A stretch of 64,000 nt of DNA. It comes from JAJECS01 sp965219705 (GTDB lineage: Bacteria; Chloroflexota; UBA11872). Of this stretch, positions 26,005 through 34,864 are shown one piece after another; within the stretch, counting starts at the first letter, position 1, and the number at the start of each line of letters is the position of its first letter. Both the position numbers and the translations under genes were made by a program. The DNA lies in NCBI GenBank assembly GCA_965219705.1, contig OZ244789.1, forward strand, positions 3,162,001-3,226,000, written 5' to 3'. Below the pieces are notes generated by a model. It had not been told where the DNA came from. It saw nothing but the letters and a program-made list of their open reading frames with translations, and did not search any database.

Positions 26005-28200
26005 TTAGGCGGATGGGGCGTCCGAAGTTGCCGCATCGGCCCCACGAGCTTCTGCCATCGCCGTCGCCGGCGGTTCCAACGGCAGCTCGATGCTCATTTC
26101 GGTGAACTCCCCGGGCTCGGATTCGACCCGGATGGTGCCGCCATGCTGGCGCACGATATCGCTGGATAGGGCGAGACCGAGTCCGGTGCCCTGATCGGTG
26201 GGCTTGGTGGTAAAGAAGGGATTGAAAATCTTGTCGATGACGTCGGGAGGCATTCCCATGCCGTTGTCCTTGATTCGAACCTCGATATGTTCGGCGGCGC
26301 GCCGGGTGGCGAGCCACAGCGTTGGAAAGTAGCGCTCGCCGTCGGTGGCTGAGGCGCCGCGGCGTTTCTCATCGGTGGCGTAGCAGGCGTTGCTGACCAT
26401 GTTGAGAAAGACACGGCCGAGGTCTTGCGGAACGACCTCGAGATCGCCGACCTCTGGGTCCAAGTCCTGCTTCAGGTCGAGCTGGAATTCCGTGTCGGTC
26501 GCCCGCGCGCTGTGATACGCGAGCCGGGCGTGCTCGTCGAGAAGCCGGTTGATATCTGTCGCCTGCCGGCCGCCTGAGCCCCGGCCCATCATGAGCATGT
26601 CGTGGACGATGTGGTTGGCGCGGTCGCCGTGGGAGCGGATGCGCCCGAGATTGTCGGTGAGGTCGGTGGAGATTTCCTGGATAAGCTCTCGATCATCCGC
26701 GCTCAACGTTTCGCCGCCCTCCTCGAGGATCTCTCGCAGCTCCTCGATCAATTCCTCCGAAACCTCGGAGAAATTCTTGACGAAGTTCAGCGGATTCTTG
26801 ATCTCGTGGGCCACGCCGGCGGTGAGCTCACCCAAGGCTGCCAGCTTCTGCTGGGAGATGATCTGGTCCTGGGCGCGTTGGAGGTCGGCAAGCGCGGTCT
26901 CGAGCTGATCGTTCTTGCTCTGGAGCTCTTGCGCTAGCTCTTCGACCAGGTTGAGCCGCTGGATTTCCAGCGCGTGTTGTCGAAAGACTTCGAGCGCGGC
27001 CGCCATGTCGGCAATCTCGTCCCGTCCGCCGATCTCCACCGCGGTCTCCAGGTCACCACCGGAAAGGCGTCGCATCCAGTCGGACAGGCGCTGGAGCCGA
27101 CGCGAGAGGAAGCGGCCGACGAAGAGCCAAGCGATAAGAACCGCGCCGCTGACACTGATGGCGCTAATCGCCAGCAGGAGGACGCGGCCAGTGAAGATCG
27201 CCTGGGTGGAAGCACCAGTGGCTTCCTCGACGCTGGCTTCAGCGGTGCTGACGAGGCTGTTGACTTCAGCGATGAGGTCCACGGTGATTTCCTGGTTGCT
27301 CGCCAGCAAGTCACGTTGGCGCTCGATCAACCGGAGTTCGCTGGCCAGCAAGTCGAAGCCGGTCTCCTCACCGACTCCGAGCTCGAGCAGCTGGTCGAAG
27401 ACCGGGGCGACCTCGGCGCGCAGCGTGGCCGATTCGAGCGCCGCCAGGTTGCGTTGAATGCGGCGGGCGGCAGCCTCGAAGCGCTCGCGTAAGGCTTCCA
27501 ACAAGGCGGCTTCGGAAAGGGTCGAGGCGGAGGCGAGCAGCTGCTCGGCGATGCTCGCATCTGCCTGCATCTCGGCCAGGCGTCGGTAGCTGCTGAATTC
27601 GGTTTCCGAGAAGTGCTCGTCCCGCGGCGCAGGTGGTTCGCCCAGGGTGCGGTAGCCCGTCATGGCGTAGAAAAACTGATCGTCAATGGCCGGAATGACG
27701 ACGCTGTCAAGGCGGAAGCGCAGGTCCGCGAGTTCGAGCCGCAGGGCGGCACTGCGCTGGGAGAGGTCGAAAAACTGCGCCATGTCCGCTTCGATCGCCT
27801 CGATGTTGGCAATCAGCGAGTCGGCGTGGGCGCGGATACGCTGCACGCGTTCGTCGTCGGCAGCGCCGCGCTCAAGGACGGCCAGCTGCGCCTCGAGCGC
27901 AGCGTAGGCCTCATCGATGCTGGCGGCGACGCGGGCAACGTCCTCGGGTGTGACAGCGGTGGTCAGCCGAGGGGCGGCGGCGACAAGCGTGCTGCTGTAA
28001 TCGGCGACGCCGAACGCGGCAGCCAACTCGGGCACGCTGCCCTCGTTGACACGGCTCTGCTCGTCGCCGACGCGATTGAATGAAAACCAGCCCACCAGTC
28101 CCGCCGCGACGGTGAGTGCGACGGCGCCCCAAATGCCAAGGAGCAGTTGGGTGGAGATGCGATAGCGGCTTGCGAGGCGGCGTCGGAGCCACGCGATCAT
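26005..28200 (-). CDS. Membrane histidine kinase with large helical periplasmic sensor, TorS-like
   Basis: A 731-residue sensor kinase. TM1 (about 19-42) and TM2 (about 341-362) bracket a roughly 300-residue, almost entirely helical periplasmic domain. A HAMP domain (FLSRRLQRLSDWMRRLSGGD) and a coiled coil follow, then the H-box LTAGVAHEIKNPLNF, N-box NMVSNACYA, G1 IKDNGMGMPPDV and G2 GTGLGLALSSDIVRQHGG. The architecture resembles TorS, whose helical sensor is read by a periplasmic binding protein (TorT). Here the upstream gene encodes such a binding protein and overlaps by four bases (ATGA). The HATPase is complete; no receiver domain is fused. Its output may be the response regulator-phosphatase encoded at 30141-31310. 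Confidence 0.9.
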   Translation of the reverse strand: MIAWLRRRLASRYRISTQLLLGIWGAVALTVAAGLVGWFSFNRVGDEQSRVNEGSVPELAAAFGVADYSSTLVAAAPRLTTAVTPEDVARVAASIDEAYAALEAQLAVLERGAADDERVQRIRAHADSLIANIEAIEADMAQFFDLSQRSAALRLELADLRFRLDSVVIPAIDDQFFYAMTGYRTLGEPPAPRDEHFSETEFSSYRRLAEMQADASIAEQLLASASTLSEAALLEALRERFEAAARRIQRNLAALESATLRAEVAPVFDQLLELGVGEETGFDLLASELRLIERQRDLLASNQEITVDLIAEVNSLVSTAEASVEEATGASTQAIFTGRVLLLAISAISVSGAVLIAWLFVGRFLSRRLQRLSDWMRRLSGGDLETAVEIGGRDEIADMAAALEVFRQHALEIQRLNLVEELAQELQSKNDQLETALADLQRAQDQIISQQKLAALGELTAGVAHEIKNPLNFVKNFSEVSEELIEELREILEEGGETLSADDRELIQEISTDLTDNLGRIRSHGDRANHIVHDMLMMGRGSGGRQATDINRLLDEHARLAYHSARATDTEFQLDLKQDLDPEVGDLEVVPQDLGRVFLNMVSNACYATDEKRRGASATDGERYFPTLWLATRRAAEHIEVRIKDNGMGMPPDVIDKIFNPFFTTKPTDQGTGLGLALSSDIVRQHGGTIRVESEPGEFTEMSIELPLEPPATAMAEARGADAATSDAPSA

Positions 28201-29492
28201 TGGGGCACGTCCCGCAGCGACTCAGCCGGGTAGTACGCGGCGTCGGGGCCAATGACGCTGAGGAATACCTGGTCGGAGCCCTGGTTGTCGCCGGCGCCGT
28301 AGCTGAGTCGGAAGCCGTCGATATCAAAGGCGTCGGTGCTGCGAAAGCTGTCGAACAGGCAAGCGCGATCGACTTCCCGCCCGCAGCGTTGGAGCCCGGC
28401 GACCGCCAGGCGTCCGGCCAGATAGCCCTCAAGGGAGACGAAGCCGGGGATGGCATCCGGCTCATAGGCCGCGAGCGCGCGGTGGTAGGCAGTGACGACG
28501 GGCAGGGAGTCGTCGCTGGGGAAGGGGACGACCTGGGTGACGAAGACCCCGGCGCCGCCCGGGCCGAGCTCGTCGGCGAGGGCGTTGCTGCCGACGAATG
28601 AGACCGTCATGAAGATCGGGTCGAAGCCGGTCTGCCGGCCCCAGGCGATCATGGCGGCGACGGGCTGGTAGGCCCCGATGATGATGACCGCCTCGGGGTC
28701 GCCTTGACGGAGGTCAAGCAGCGCGGTTTTCACAGCGGTGGTATTGCGGGTGTAGATGCCGAGCGCGGCCATTTCCATTCCGCGGCGTTCCAGCGCCAGC
28801 CGCACGCCGTTGAAGCCGGCCAGGCCGTAGGAATCATCCTGGTAGAGCACGGCGATGCGCTCGACGCCGAGGTCGGTGGTCAGGCGGGCGACCATCTCCT
28901 CAGTCTCCTGGTAGTAGGAGGCGCGCATGTTGATCACGTTGCTCAGCGTGGAGGCGTCGCGCAGAAACTCGGCCCCGGTGAATGGACCGATATAGGGCAC
29001 GCCGGCCGCATTGGCGACAGGGGTCGCCGAGCGGGAGGTGGGCGTGCCGACGGCGCCGATCAGGGCAAATACCTCCTGCTCGTTGATCAATTCGAGGGTG
29101 TTGGTGGCTGCAGCTTCGGGTTCATAGGCATCGTCGAGCCACGTAAGCTCGATTTGGCGTCCATGAACGCCGCCCTGCTGGTTCGCCTCATGAAACGCAG
29201 CCAGAATGCCGAGCCGCATGTTCCGACCCAGTTCCTGGGCAGGGCCGCTGAACGCCGCGGACTGGCCGAAGAGAATGCGCTCATCGGAGACTCCGGGTTC
29301 CCGAGCCGGCCCTCCCTCGGGCCCTGGCCCAACCTCGCCCCCCCCGGTTGCAGTCGTCGGTCGCTGAACATCACCATCGGGAGCAGCAGGGTCGCAGCCG
29401 GCTAGCATCATGGCGACAAGGAGAGTTGCAACACCCATAACTCCCGAAACGGACACCCGCGCCGCGCTCAAACTCCAAGCCTTCCGGTGCAT
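28197..29492 (-). CDS. Periplasmic leucine-type (type I) substrate-binding lipoprotein
   Basis: A 431-residue binding protein with signal sequence and lipobox LAGC (Cys33 from the ATG at 29492; the frame is open 11 codons further). After a Gly/Pro-rich linker the type I fold starts with ILFGQSAAFSGPAQELGRNM, as in LivJ/AmiC-like proteins, followed by IELTWLDDAYEP, FALIGAVGTPTS and IAVLYQDDSYG. No ABC permease or ATPase gene is nearby. Instead it overlaps the histidine kinase gene, so it probably serves as a ligand-sensing partner of that kinase rather than in uptake. Ligand unknown (amino acid, amide or similar). Confidence 0.88.
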   Translation of the reverse strand: MHRKAWSLSAARVSVSGVMGVATLLVAMMLAGCDPAAPDGDVQRPTTATGGGEVGPGPEGGPAREPGVSDERILFGQSAAFSGPAQELGRNMRLGILAAFHEANQQGGVHGRQIELTWLDDAYEPEAAATNTLELINEQEVFALIGAVGTPTSRSATPVANAAGVPYIGPFTGAEFLRDASTLSNVINMRASYYQETEEMVARLTTDLGVERIAVLYQDDSYGLAGFNGVRLALERRGMEMAALGIYTRNTTAVKTALLDLRQGDPEAVIIIGAYQPVAAMIAWGRQTGFDPIFMTVSFVGSNALADELGPGGAGVFVTQVVPFPSDDSLPVVTAYHRALAAYEPDAIPGFVSLEGYLAGRLAVAGLQRCGREVDRACLFDSFRSTDAFDIDGFRLSYGAGDNQGSDQVFLSVIGPDAAYYPAESLRDVPQ

Positions 29493-29730
29493 CGTGGGAG
29501 CCCTACTGGGGTGATCGGAAAGCAAAATTCGGCCGCGACACCGCTTGCATAGGGACAGATCCGAAGCAACATTGGCAATTCAGCCGAAAACACTGAAATT
29601 GCTTTGATGTGACTCCGACGAAGTAATTGGCCGATACTGAACGTCCATTGAACCGCCTATGAATTGCGGCAATTCGACGTGAACCAATCACATCATCGAT
29701 CCCGATAATCTCTGCTCCAAACATCGTGGA

Positions 29731-30144
29731 TCATCTGTGCGACACGAGGGTCAGGTAGTTCTTTCCCTCCTCGCGCCGATAGTGCAATTCATCCATCATT
29801 TCCCGAACGAAGTAGATACCGAGCCCGCCGATCGTTCGGTCCTCGATCGCTGCCGTCACATCGGGCCGCTTGGCGTCATGCAAAGGATCGAACGGCCGGC
29901 CGTCGTCCACAATCTCGATGGTAAGCGTGCGTTCTTCCGAAGTCAGGGTGATATCGAATTCGTGGATACCTTCATCATGACCGTGGTTCATGATGTTGAC
30001 GCCCACTTCTTCGAGCACCAGGTTCACTCGGAACACGAGCTCCGGCGGCCATTGCTCCTGCTCCCCGAAGTCTTCAACTGCCGCGGTGATGCGCGCCAAC
30101 TCCTCGGCCTGCGTTTTGACCGTCAGGGACAGCTTGGCGCTCAC
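29731..30144 (-). CDS. RsbW-like anti-sigma/serine-protein kinase (HATPase_c_2)
   Basis: A 137-residue single-domain GHKL ATPase. The N-box is LVLEEVGVNIMNHGHD, the G1 box IEIVDDGRPFDP and the G2-type loop IGGLGIYFVREMMDEL, the pattern of RsbW/SpoIIAB and stand-alone relatives. The GTG start overlaps the stop of the response regulator-phosphatase by four bases. Expected role: phosphorylate a STAS antagonist and/or bind a sigma factor. No sigma factor is in the window. The upstream 205-base gap (29526-29730) shows no gene. Confidence 0.88.
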   Translation of the reverse strand: MSAKLSLTVKTQAEELARITAAVEDFGEQEQWPPELVFRVNLVLEEVGVNIMNHGHDEGIHEFDITLTSEERTLTIEIVDDGRPFDPLHDAKRPDVTAAIEDRTIGGLGIYFVREMMDELHYRREEGKNYLTLVSHR

Positions 30145-31310
30145 CGCGCAGCCTCACGGGGCCGGAAAACGAGACAGGTCACGTCATCGGACTGCGGCGT
30201 TTCACCGGCAAACGCTTGAACGGCCTCGAAAATTATTCGATTGGCTTGCTCAGAGTCCTGCGGAGGGCTTGCGGCAAAGACCTCCCGCAGTCGCTCAACC
30301 CCGAATTCTTCGCCGTCCCCATTCATGGCCTCGGTGACGCCGTCGGTGTAGAGCACCACGCTGTCACCTTGAGCAAGGGTGACGGTCTCCTGCCGGTATG
30401 GGAGTTCGGGCATCACGCCCAGGGCAATCCCGCCCGTCAGCGGAAGCTCTGTCGAGCTGCCGTCGGCGTGAACCACAAGCGGTGTGTTGTGACCGCCGTT
30501 GGCATAGGTGAATTCCAAGGTCGTCGGGTCATATACGCCGTAGAGGAGCGTGACGAACATAGCCGTTTCGTTGCTCTCGTTGAGCAAGTCATTGACCTCA
30601 CGCAGCACGGCGCCTGGGTCTTCGCGGCCAATGGCCGCACCCTTGAGCAGCGTGCGGGTCGACATCATGAACAGCGCGGCTGGAACGCCTTTGTCCGAAA
30701 CATCGGCGACGGCAAGACCGATCCGACCGTCGTCCAACTGGTGGAGATCATAGAAGTCGCCGCCAACGTTACGCGCCGGCGCCATGTTGGCGAAGACCTC
30801 ATAGTCGCCACGCACGGGAAACCGCGTCGGGAGAATTGACTGCTGCATCTTGCTGGCGACATCGAGTTCGTTCTGCAGCGCGACCAGCTTGTCACGCGCC
30901 GCCAAGGCCGCCCGCCACTCGTTCAGATGGCGCATCGTCCGGCCGATGGTGACTTGCAAATCCCCGAAGTCAACCGGCTTGGTGACGAAATCAAAGGCGC
31001 CGCGGTTCATTGCCGTGCGGATGTTTTTCATGTCGCCGTAGGCCGAAATAATCACCGAGCGGATGTTGGGGTTGACTTTGGGTATTTGATCCAGCAGCGT
31101 GAGGCCGTCCATCTGCGGCATATTTATATCCGAGAGCACCAAGTCAATTTCCTCGTCCTCATTTAGCCGCTCGAGCACTTCCACTCCGTTGTGGGCGAAT
31201 ACGAATGCATATTTCCCACGGCGAATACTGCGGCGCATGCGCTGCAGCACGAGCGGTTCGAGGTCCGGCTCGTCGTCTACGACGAGAATCTTGCATGGCC
31301 GATCCGTCAT
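30141..31310 (-). CDS. Response regulator with SpoIIE/RsbU-type PP2C phosphatase domain
   Basis: A 389-residue fusion. The receiver domain occupies residues 1-125, with acidic pocket ILVVDDEPD, phosphoacceptor D61 in LVLSDINMPQMDG and Lys in FVTKPVDF. A linker coiled coil precedes the PP2C domain, with metal ligands in VGGDFYDLHQ, VADVSDKGVPAAL, ANGGHNTPL and VLYTDGVTEAMN. Phosphorylation of the receiver probably activates dephosphorylation of the STAS protein. The ATG at 31310 is preferred over a TTG two codons earlier. It overlaps the RsbW-like gene and lies 77 bases after the STAS gene, giving a complete partner-switching set. Confidence 0.92.
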   Translation of the reverse strand: MTDRPCKILVVDDEPDLEPLVLQRMRRSIRRGKYAFVFAHNGVEVLERLNEDEEIDLVLSDINMPQMDGLTLLDQIPKVNPNIRSVIISAYGDMKNIRTAMNRGAFDFVTKPVDFGDLQVTIGRTMRHLNEWRAALAARDKLVALQNELDVASKMQQSILPTRFPVRGDYEVFANMAPARNVGGDFYDLHQLDDGRIGLAVADVSDKGVPAALFMMSTRTLLKGAAIGREDPGAVLREVNDLLNESNETAMFVTLLYGVYDPTTLEFTYANGGHNTPLVVHADGSSTELPLTGGIALGVMPELPYRQETVTLAQGDSVVLYTDGVTEAMNGDGEEFGVERLREVFAASPPQDSEQANRIIFEAVQAFAGETPQSDDVTCLVFRPREAAR

Positions 31311-31387
31311 ACCCAATTGCCGTTCTGACTAACTTGCTCTACCAATGCGGCTCGAAGGCAGCGCGCCCGGAACAGCGCTAGGATCGA

Positions 31388-31726
31388 TCAGGCTTTGACG
31401 GCAGCGAGTGCCTCGGCCTGAGACGAATGAACGGGGATGATTTGATCGAACCCACTGATCTTGAAGACTTCAAGGATTGCGCCCGCCAGCGAGCAGACCG
31501 CGAATTGCTTGTCCTGCTTGCGGAGCTCCTTGGCGGCCAGCAAGACCACCCGGAGACCGGCACTGCTGATATAAGAGAGCTGTGCGAAATCGAGGATCAC
31601 GGCGCTGTCGCTCGCATTGATCACGGCTTCCAATGCCTCCTGAAACTCATGGGCATTGGCACCGTCGACGCGGCCGTCGACCGTGGCAACAATTGCGCCG
31701 TCAAACGATTCCCACTTGGTGTTCAT
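31388..31726 (-). CDS. STAS-domain anti-sigma factor antagonist
   Basis: A 112-residue STAS protein (SpoIIAA/RsbV type). GAIVATVDGRVDGANAHEF is the first strand pair, VILDFAQLSYISSAGLRVVL contains the phosphorylatable Ser pair (S54/S55), and a C-terminal amphipathic helix follows. The ATG at 31726 has AGAGGG six bases upstream. It would be phosphorylated by the RsbW-like kinase and reset by the PP2C phosphatase encoded downstream in the same direction. Confidence 0.92.
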   Translation of the reverse strand: MNTKWESFDGAIVATVDGRVDGANAHEFQEALEAVINASDSAVILDFAQLSYISSAGLRVVLLAAKELRKQDKQFAVCSLAGAILEVFKISGFDQIIPVHSSQAEALAAVKA

Positions 31727-32033
31727 ACCCTCTGATCCTATCCGGGTGGCCTGGAAGAGCGTTCGCCGAGACCCTTTCCACCGGGTGTCCACGTCCATCG
31801 AGGTAGTCCCCTTCTCCCCAAGCTTCCCTGATTCAATCGCCGTTCCGAGCCTGACGCCAGCCCCGGGATTCGACGATCTTCATGCCCGTTCAGCTTGAAG
31901 CTGCTGAAGGATGAGAGCCCACGCTGCTCCAAGAGCCGCAGAAGCGCCTCTCCCCCAGTCTCCGCGGATGGTAGCACCTCACTTATCCGTACCGGCGACA
32001 AATGGCCATGATCGCCCGCGCTGCGCGACCCGC
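31727..32033. other. Intergenic region without recognisable content
   Basis: These 307 bases lie upstream of the STAS gene and downstream of the VOC pseudogene. It must hold the promoter of the signalling operon, but no clear -35/-10 pair or coding frame was seen. Confidence 0.4.
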
Positions 32034-32455
32034 CTACTGATGCTCAATGGCAGCCATTCGCTGCAGCACTTCGTCCATGTCGACATCCTTGATGTGGCTG
32101 GCGATTGTGCACTGGTTGCCGCAGGGATCGGCAACGCGGGCGACGCGGTCGCCGTAGAACTGGTCGGCAGGCTCGGCCACGGAGGTCGCGCCGGTACTGA
32201 CCGCCTGGGCGTAGACGCTGTCAACGTCGGCGACATAGAGATGGGTCTTTGTGTCATTGGCCGGGAAGTCGGGCAGGGCGGCATTGGCAAGCATGAGGAC
32301 CGCGCCCTCGGTCTCGACCTCGGCATGGCAAGCCGCATGCGCGAGACGGCCCCGAAGGCATTCGCGAGGACATCGAGATACCCGGTGGCGTTCTAGACGA
32401 CGAGGTAAGGCGTGATGGCGGTTTAGCCATCGGGAAGGGGCTTGACGCCGGGCAT
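32034..32455 (-). pseudogene. PhnB-like VOC protein pseudogene
   Basis: From an ATG at 32455 the minus strand reads MPGVKPLPDG, stop, TAITPYLVV, stop, NATGYLDVLANAFGA, matching the N-terminus of PhnB-like VOC proteins (VKPIPDGYHTVTPYLVV.DAA..I.FY..AFGA). The stops are TAA at 32423-32425 and TAG at 32393-32395. Near 32330-32340 the frame shifts, and the rest continues in another frame as HAEVETEGAVLMLANAALPD, then HLYVADVDSVYAQAV, DQFYGDRVARVADPCGN and a normal end. The gene is clearly inactivated but still full length, so decay is recent. It lies beside tRNA-Ile. Confidence 0.85.
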
Positions 32456-32478
32456 GAGTGCACCGTCAGGCTTATGGT

Positions 32479-32555
32479 TGGTGGGCCCTCGTGGATTCGA
32501 ACCACGGACCTCGCCCTTATCAGAGGCGCGCTCTAACCGACTGAGCTAAGAGCCC
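32479..32555 (-). tRNA. tRNA-Ile (GAT)
   Basis: A full cloverleaf on the minus strand. Acceptor GGGCTCT pairs with AGGGCCC, the D arm is GCTC...GAGC, the anticodon arm is CGCCT/GGGCG with loop CTGATAA (anticodon GAT), and the T arm contains GGTTCGAATCC. The 3' CCA is encoded. It is transcribed divergently from tRNA-Ala, 63 bases away. Confidence 0.96.
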
Positions 32556-32618
32556 GGAGCCGTGAGCGATGGTATCAGAGCCCCGCACGTATACGGCGCT
32601 AGCTTAGAATCCCTCGAA

Positions 32619-32694
32619 GGGGATGTAGCTCAATTGGTAGAGCACTGCCTTTGCAAGGCAGGGGTTAGGGGTTCAAGTCCCCTCATCTCCACCA
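32619..32694 (+). tRNA. tRNA-Ala (TGC)
   Basis: Acceptor GGGGATG pairs with CATCTCC (one G-U), D arm GCTC...GAGC, anticodon stem CTGCC/GGCAG with loop TTTGCAA (anticodon TGC), T arm GGTTCAAGTCC, and encoded CCA. tRNA-Ile(GAT) and tRNA-Ala(TGC) usually sit in the 16S-23S spacer; here they form a divergent pair more than 21 kb from the 23S gene. Confidence 0.96.
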
Positions 32695-32744
32695 GCGCGG
32701 CGCGCGCTCCTAGAGATTGAGTTCCAGGACGGGACCAAGCCGTC

Positions 32745-33365
32745 TCAACACTGACCGAAGCCACCCCAAGTTGCGAGGCAGCCCTCCGTTGCCCTCAACG
32801 ACCTGATGGTGACCTCGTCCTGCGCGGCCTCGATTTTGTCCAGTGCCGCCTCAGACGGGGCATGGCCCTCCTTGATATGGCCGAAGACCGTATATTCGTG
32901 CGGGGCCTCAGCGCTTGTCGCGAGGTCGCCGAGGATGAAGAAGAATCGCGATCCGTTGGAGTTTGGCGTCCCGTCGTTGGCCATCGCGATGCCTCCGCGT
33001 GCGTACGGCCGCTGCGGCGGCTCGACCTCGAAGGTGTAGCCGGCGTCACCGGTGCCGGTGCCCGTGGCATCGCCCGTTTCGGCAAAAACGCCTGGAACTA
33101 CGCGATGAAATGTCACGCCGTCGTAGTAGCCCTGGTTCGCCAAGAAAAGGAAGCCGTTCACCGCCAGTGGCGCCTCGTCGGGAAACAGAGTGAAGGTGAG
33201 GCGCCCGACGCTTGTCGTGAAGGTGACGCTGTAGGGCCGGAGCACGTTAATCTCCATCGGCGGGTAGGCGTCGAAGGTCGGCGGGCCTTCAGGCTCCGAC
33301 TGGCCGCACGCAGCCATCACGATGACCATCAAGGAAGCCAGTCCGACCATGACCGCTCGCCGCAT
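32745..33365 (-). CDS. Cyclophilin-type peptidyl-prolyl isomerase lipoprotein, copy 1
   Basis: A 206-residue lipoprotein. The signal peptide ends in lipobox MAAC (Cys20), followed by an acidic linker and a cyclophilin barrel. The catalytic Arg is kept (R88 in FHRVVPG), as are GYTFEVEPPQRPYARGGIAMA, GTPNSNGSRFFFILGD and YTVFGHI. The canonical GFM.QGGD is replaced by GVFAETGD, so the usual Gln is Glu (E96). Two Cys near the C-terminus (EGCLATWGGFGQC) are present in all four copies and could form a disulfide. The ATG at 33365 matches its paralogues; the longer frame does not. Likely role: proline isomerisation or a chaperone role for exported proteins. Confidence 0.9.
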   Translation of the reverse strand: MRRAVMVGLASLMVIVMAACGQSEPEGPPTFDAYPPMEINVLRPYSVTFTTSVGRLTFTLFPDEAPLAVNGFLFLANQGYYDGVTFHRVVPGVFAETGDATGTGTGDAGYTFEVEPPQRPYARGGIAMANDGTPNSNGSRFFFILGDLATSAEAPHEYTVFGHIKEGHAPSEAALDKIEAAQDEVTIRSLRATEGCLATWGGFGQC

Positions 33366-33468
33366 TGCGATCTTCCCCCCGGCAGGCCCTGGGTCCGCCA
33401 GACATTCTGCCGCACTTCCCGTGGAGCCTGCTAGACCTCGCGCGACCGCCATGCGGGTCGAGGACCCG

Positions 33469-34089
33469 TCATGAGCACTGGAAGGAACCGCCGTGCGGAA
33501 GGCAGCCCTCCGTTGCCCTCAACGACATGATGGTGACCTCTTCTTGTGCCGCCTCGATCTTGTCGAGGGTTGCCGCCGACGGCGCGTGATCCGGCTTCAG
33601 ATGGCCGAAGACCGTGTACTCATGCGGCGCCTCGGCGCTTCCGGCCAGATCGCCGAGGATGAAAAAGAACCGCGATCCGTTGGAGTTTGGCGTCCCGTCG
33701 TTGGCCAGGGCAATGCCTCCGCGCTCATACGGCCGCTGCGGTGGCTCGACCTTGAAGGTGTAGCCGGCGTCACCGGTGCCGGTGCCCGTGGGATCGCCCG
33801 TTTCGGCAAAAACGCCGGGAACTACGCGATGAAATGTCACGCCGTCGAAGTAGCCCTGGTTCGCCAAGAAGAGGAAGCTGTTCACTGCGAGTGGCGCCTC
33901 GGCGGGGAACAGCTTGAAGGTGAGGCGCCCGACGCTTGTCGTGAAGATGACGCTGTAGGCCCGGACCTCGTTAATCTCGATCGGCGGGTAGGCATCGAAG
34001 GTCTGCGGGCCTTCAGGCTCCGACTCGCCGCACGCAGCCATCACGATGACCATCAAGGAAGCCAGTCCGACCATGACCGCTCGCCGCAT
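33469..34089 (-). CDS. Cyclophilin-type peptidyl-prolyl isomerase lipoprotein, copy 2
   Basis: The second 206-residue paralogue, nearly identical in layout to copy 1: signal peptide and MAAC lipobox, DAYPPIEINEVRAYSVIFTT, FHRVVPGVFAETGDPTGTG and SRFFFILGDLAGSAEAPHEY. The C-terminus is EGCLPHGGSFQCS, one residue past the last Cys. It sits 103 bases upstream of copy 1 and about 95 bases downstream of the broken channel gene. Sequence differences are spread along the protein and conserve its core, so all copies look functional. Confidence 0.9.
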   Translation of the reverse strand: MRRAVMVGLASLMVIVMAACGESEPEGPQTFDAYPPIEINEVRAYSVIFTTSVGRLTFKLFPAEAPLAVNSFLFLANQGYFDGVTFHRVVPGVFAETGDPTGTGTGDAGYTFKVEPPQRPYERGGIALANDGTPNSNGSRFFFILGDLAGSAEAPHEYTVFGHLKPDHAPSAATLDKIEAAQEEVTIMSLRATEGCLPHGGSFQCS

Positions 34090-34183
34090 TGCGCTCTTCT
34101 CTGCGTCAGCCTCTCCATCCGCCAGTCATTCTGCCGCATTTCTCACGGAAGTTGCCACCGCTGGCGCCGCCGCGTTGCGAAAC

Positions 34184-34782
34184 CTATGCCGTGCTTGTGG
34201 GCTGTTCCGGGGCCTCGGGCTGCGCGTCGACCAGACCGTATTGCTGAAATAGGCGCCCGAGTTCCACTGGAGCGCCCACGATCACCAGAACCTCGCCCGC
34301 CGCCACCACGCGGTCGCTCGCCGGGGCCAACTCCGTGCGCCCGCCCCGGACCAACGCCAATAACGAGATGCCGTGTTCCCGCATCTCCAGCGCGGCAAGC
34401 GTTTCGCCGACGAGCCCGGAACCATTGGGCACGGCCGCCTCGCGGATGTCCAGCCCGGGTGAGTGGGATTCAGCAGTTGATCGAGCACGTCGCTCACATG
34501 AGGCCGCCGCACAACGCCGACAATACTCAGCGCGCCTTCGACGGGCGGCACGAACACCCCCAGTGCGCCAGCTGGTTCAAGCCGCCGGACGGCCTCGCTG
34601 GACGCGGCGCGGGCAATGACGGGCACACTTGGCGCCAGCACCGCGTAGACGTTTTCTGCGTCATCGTCGGTGGCGACGACAAAGGCCGCCGCGCGCTCGA
34701 TACCTGTTTCGACGAGCGCGGCGTCCGACGAGGTGCGATCGGTAATGCCCACGAACCCGTCATCCGCAGCCGCCCGTCCCAT
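34184..34782 (-). pseudogene. Broken second copy of the K+ channel gene, lacking the pore
   Basis: Starting at MGRAAADDGFVGITDRTSSD, this segment aligns with the regulatory RCK part of the intact channel (36407-37537), but the membrane and pore region is absent. A one-base deletion in a G run near 34469 (GTGAGTGGGATT against GTGAGTGGGGATT) shifts the frame, and the remainder (MPNGSGLVGETLAALEMREH to PTSTA) continues in another frame. Five residues of the intact copy (about ARVLA) are also missing. It is a decayed duplicate. Confidence 0.88.
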
Positions 34783-34864
34783 CTGCTCAACTCACCGGCG
34801 CCACGCGCCCATTCGGATGGCGCCTGCACCCATGAAGCGAGCTACGCGTTGGCCGAAGTCGGCC

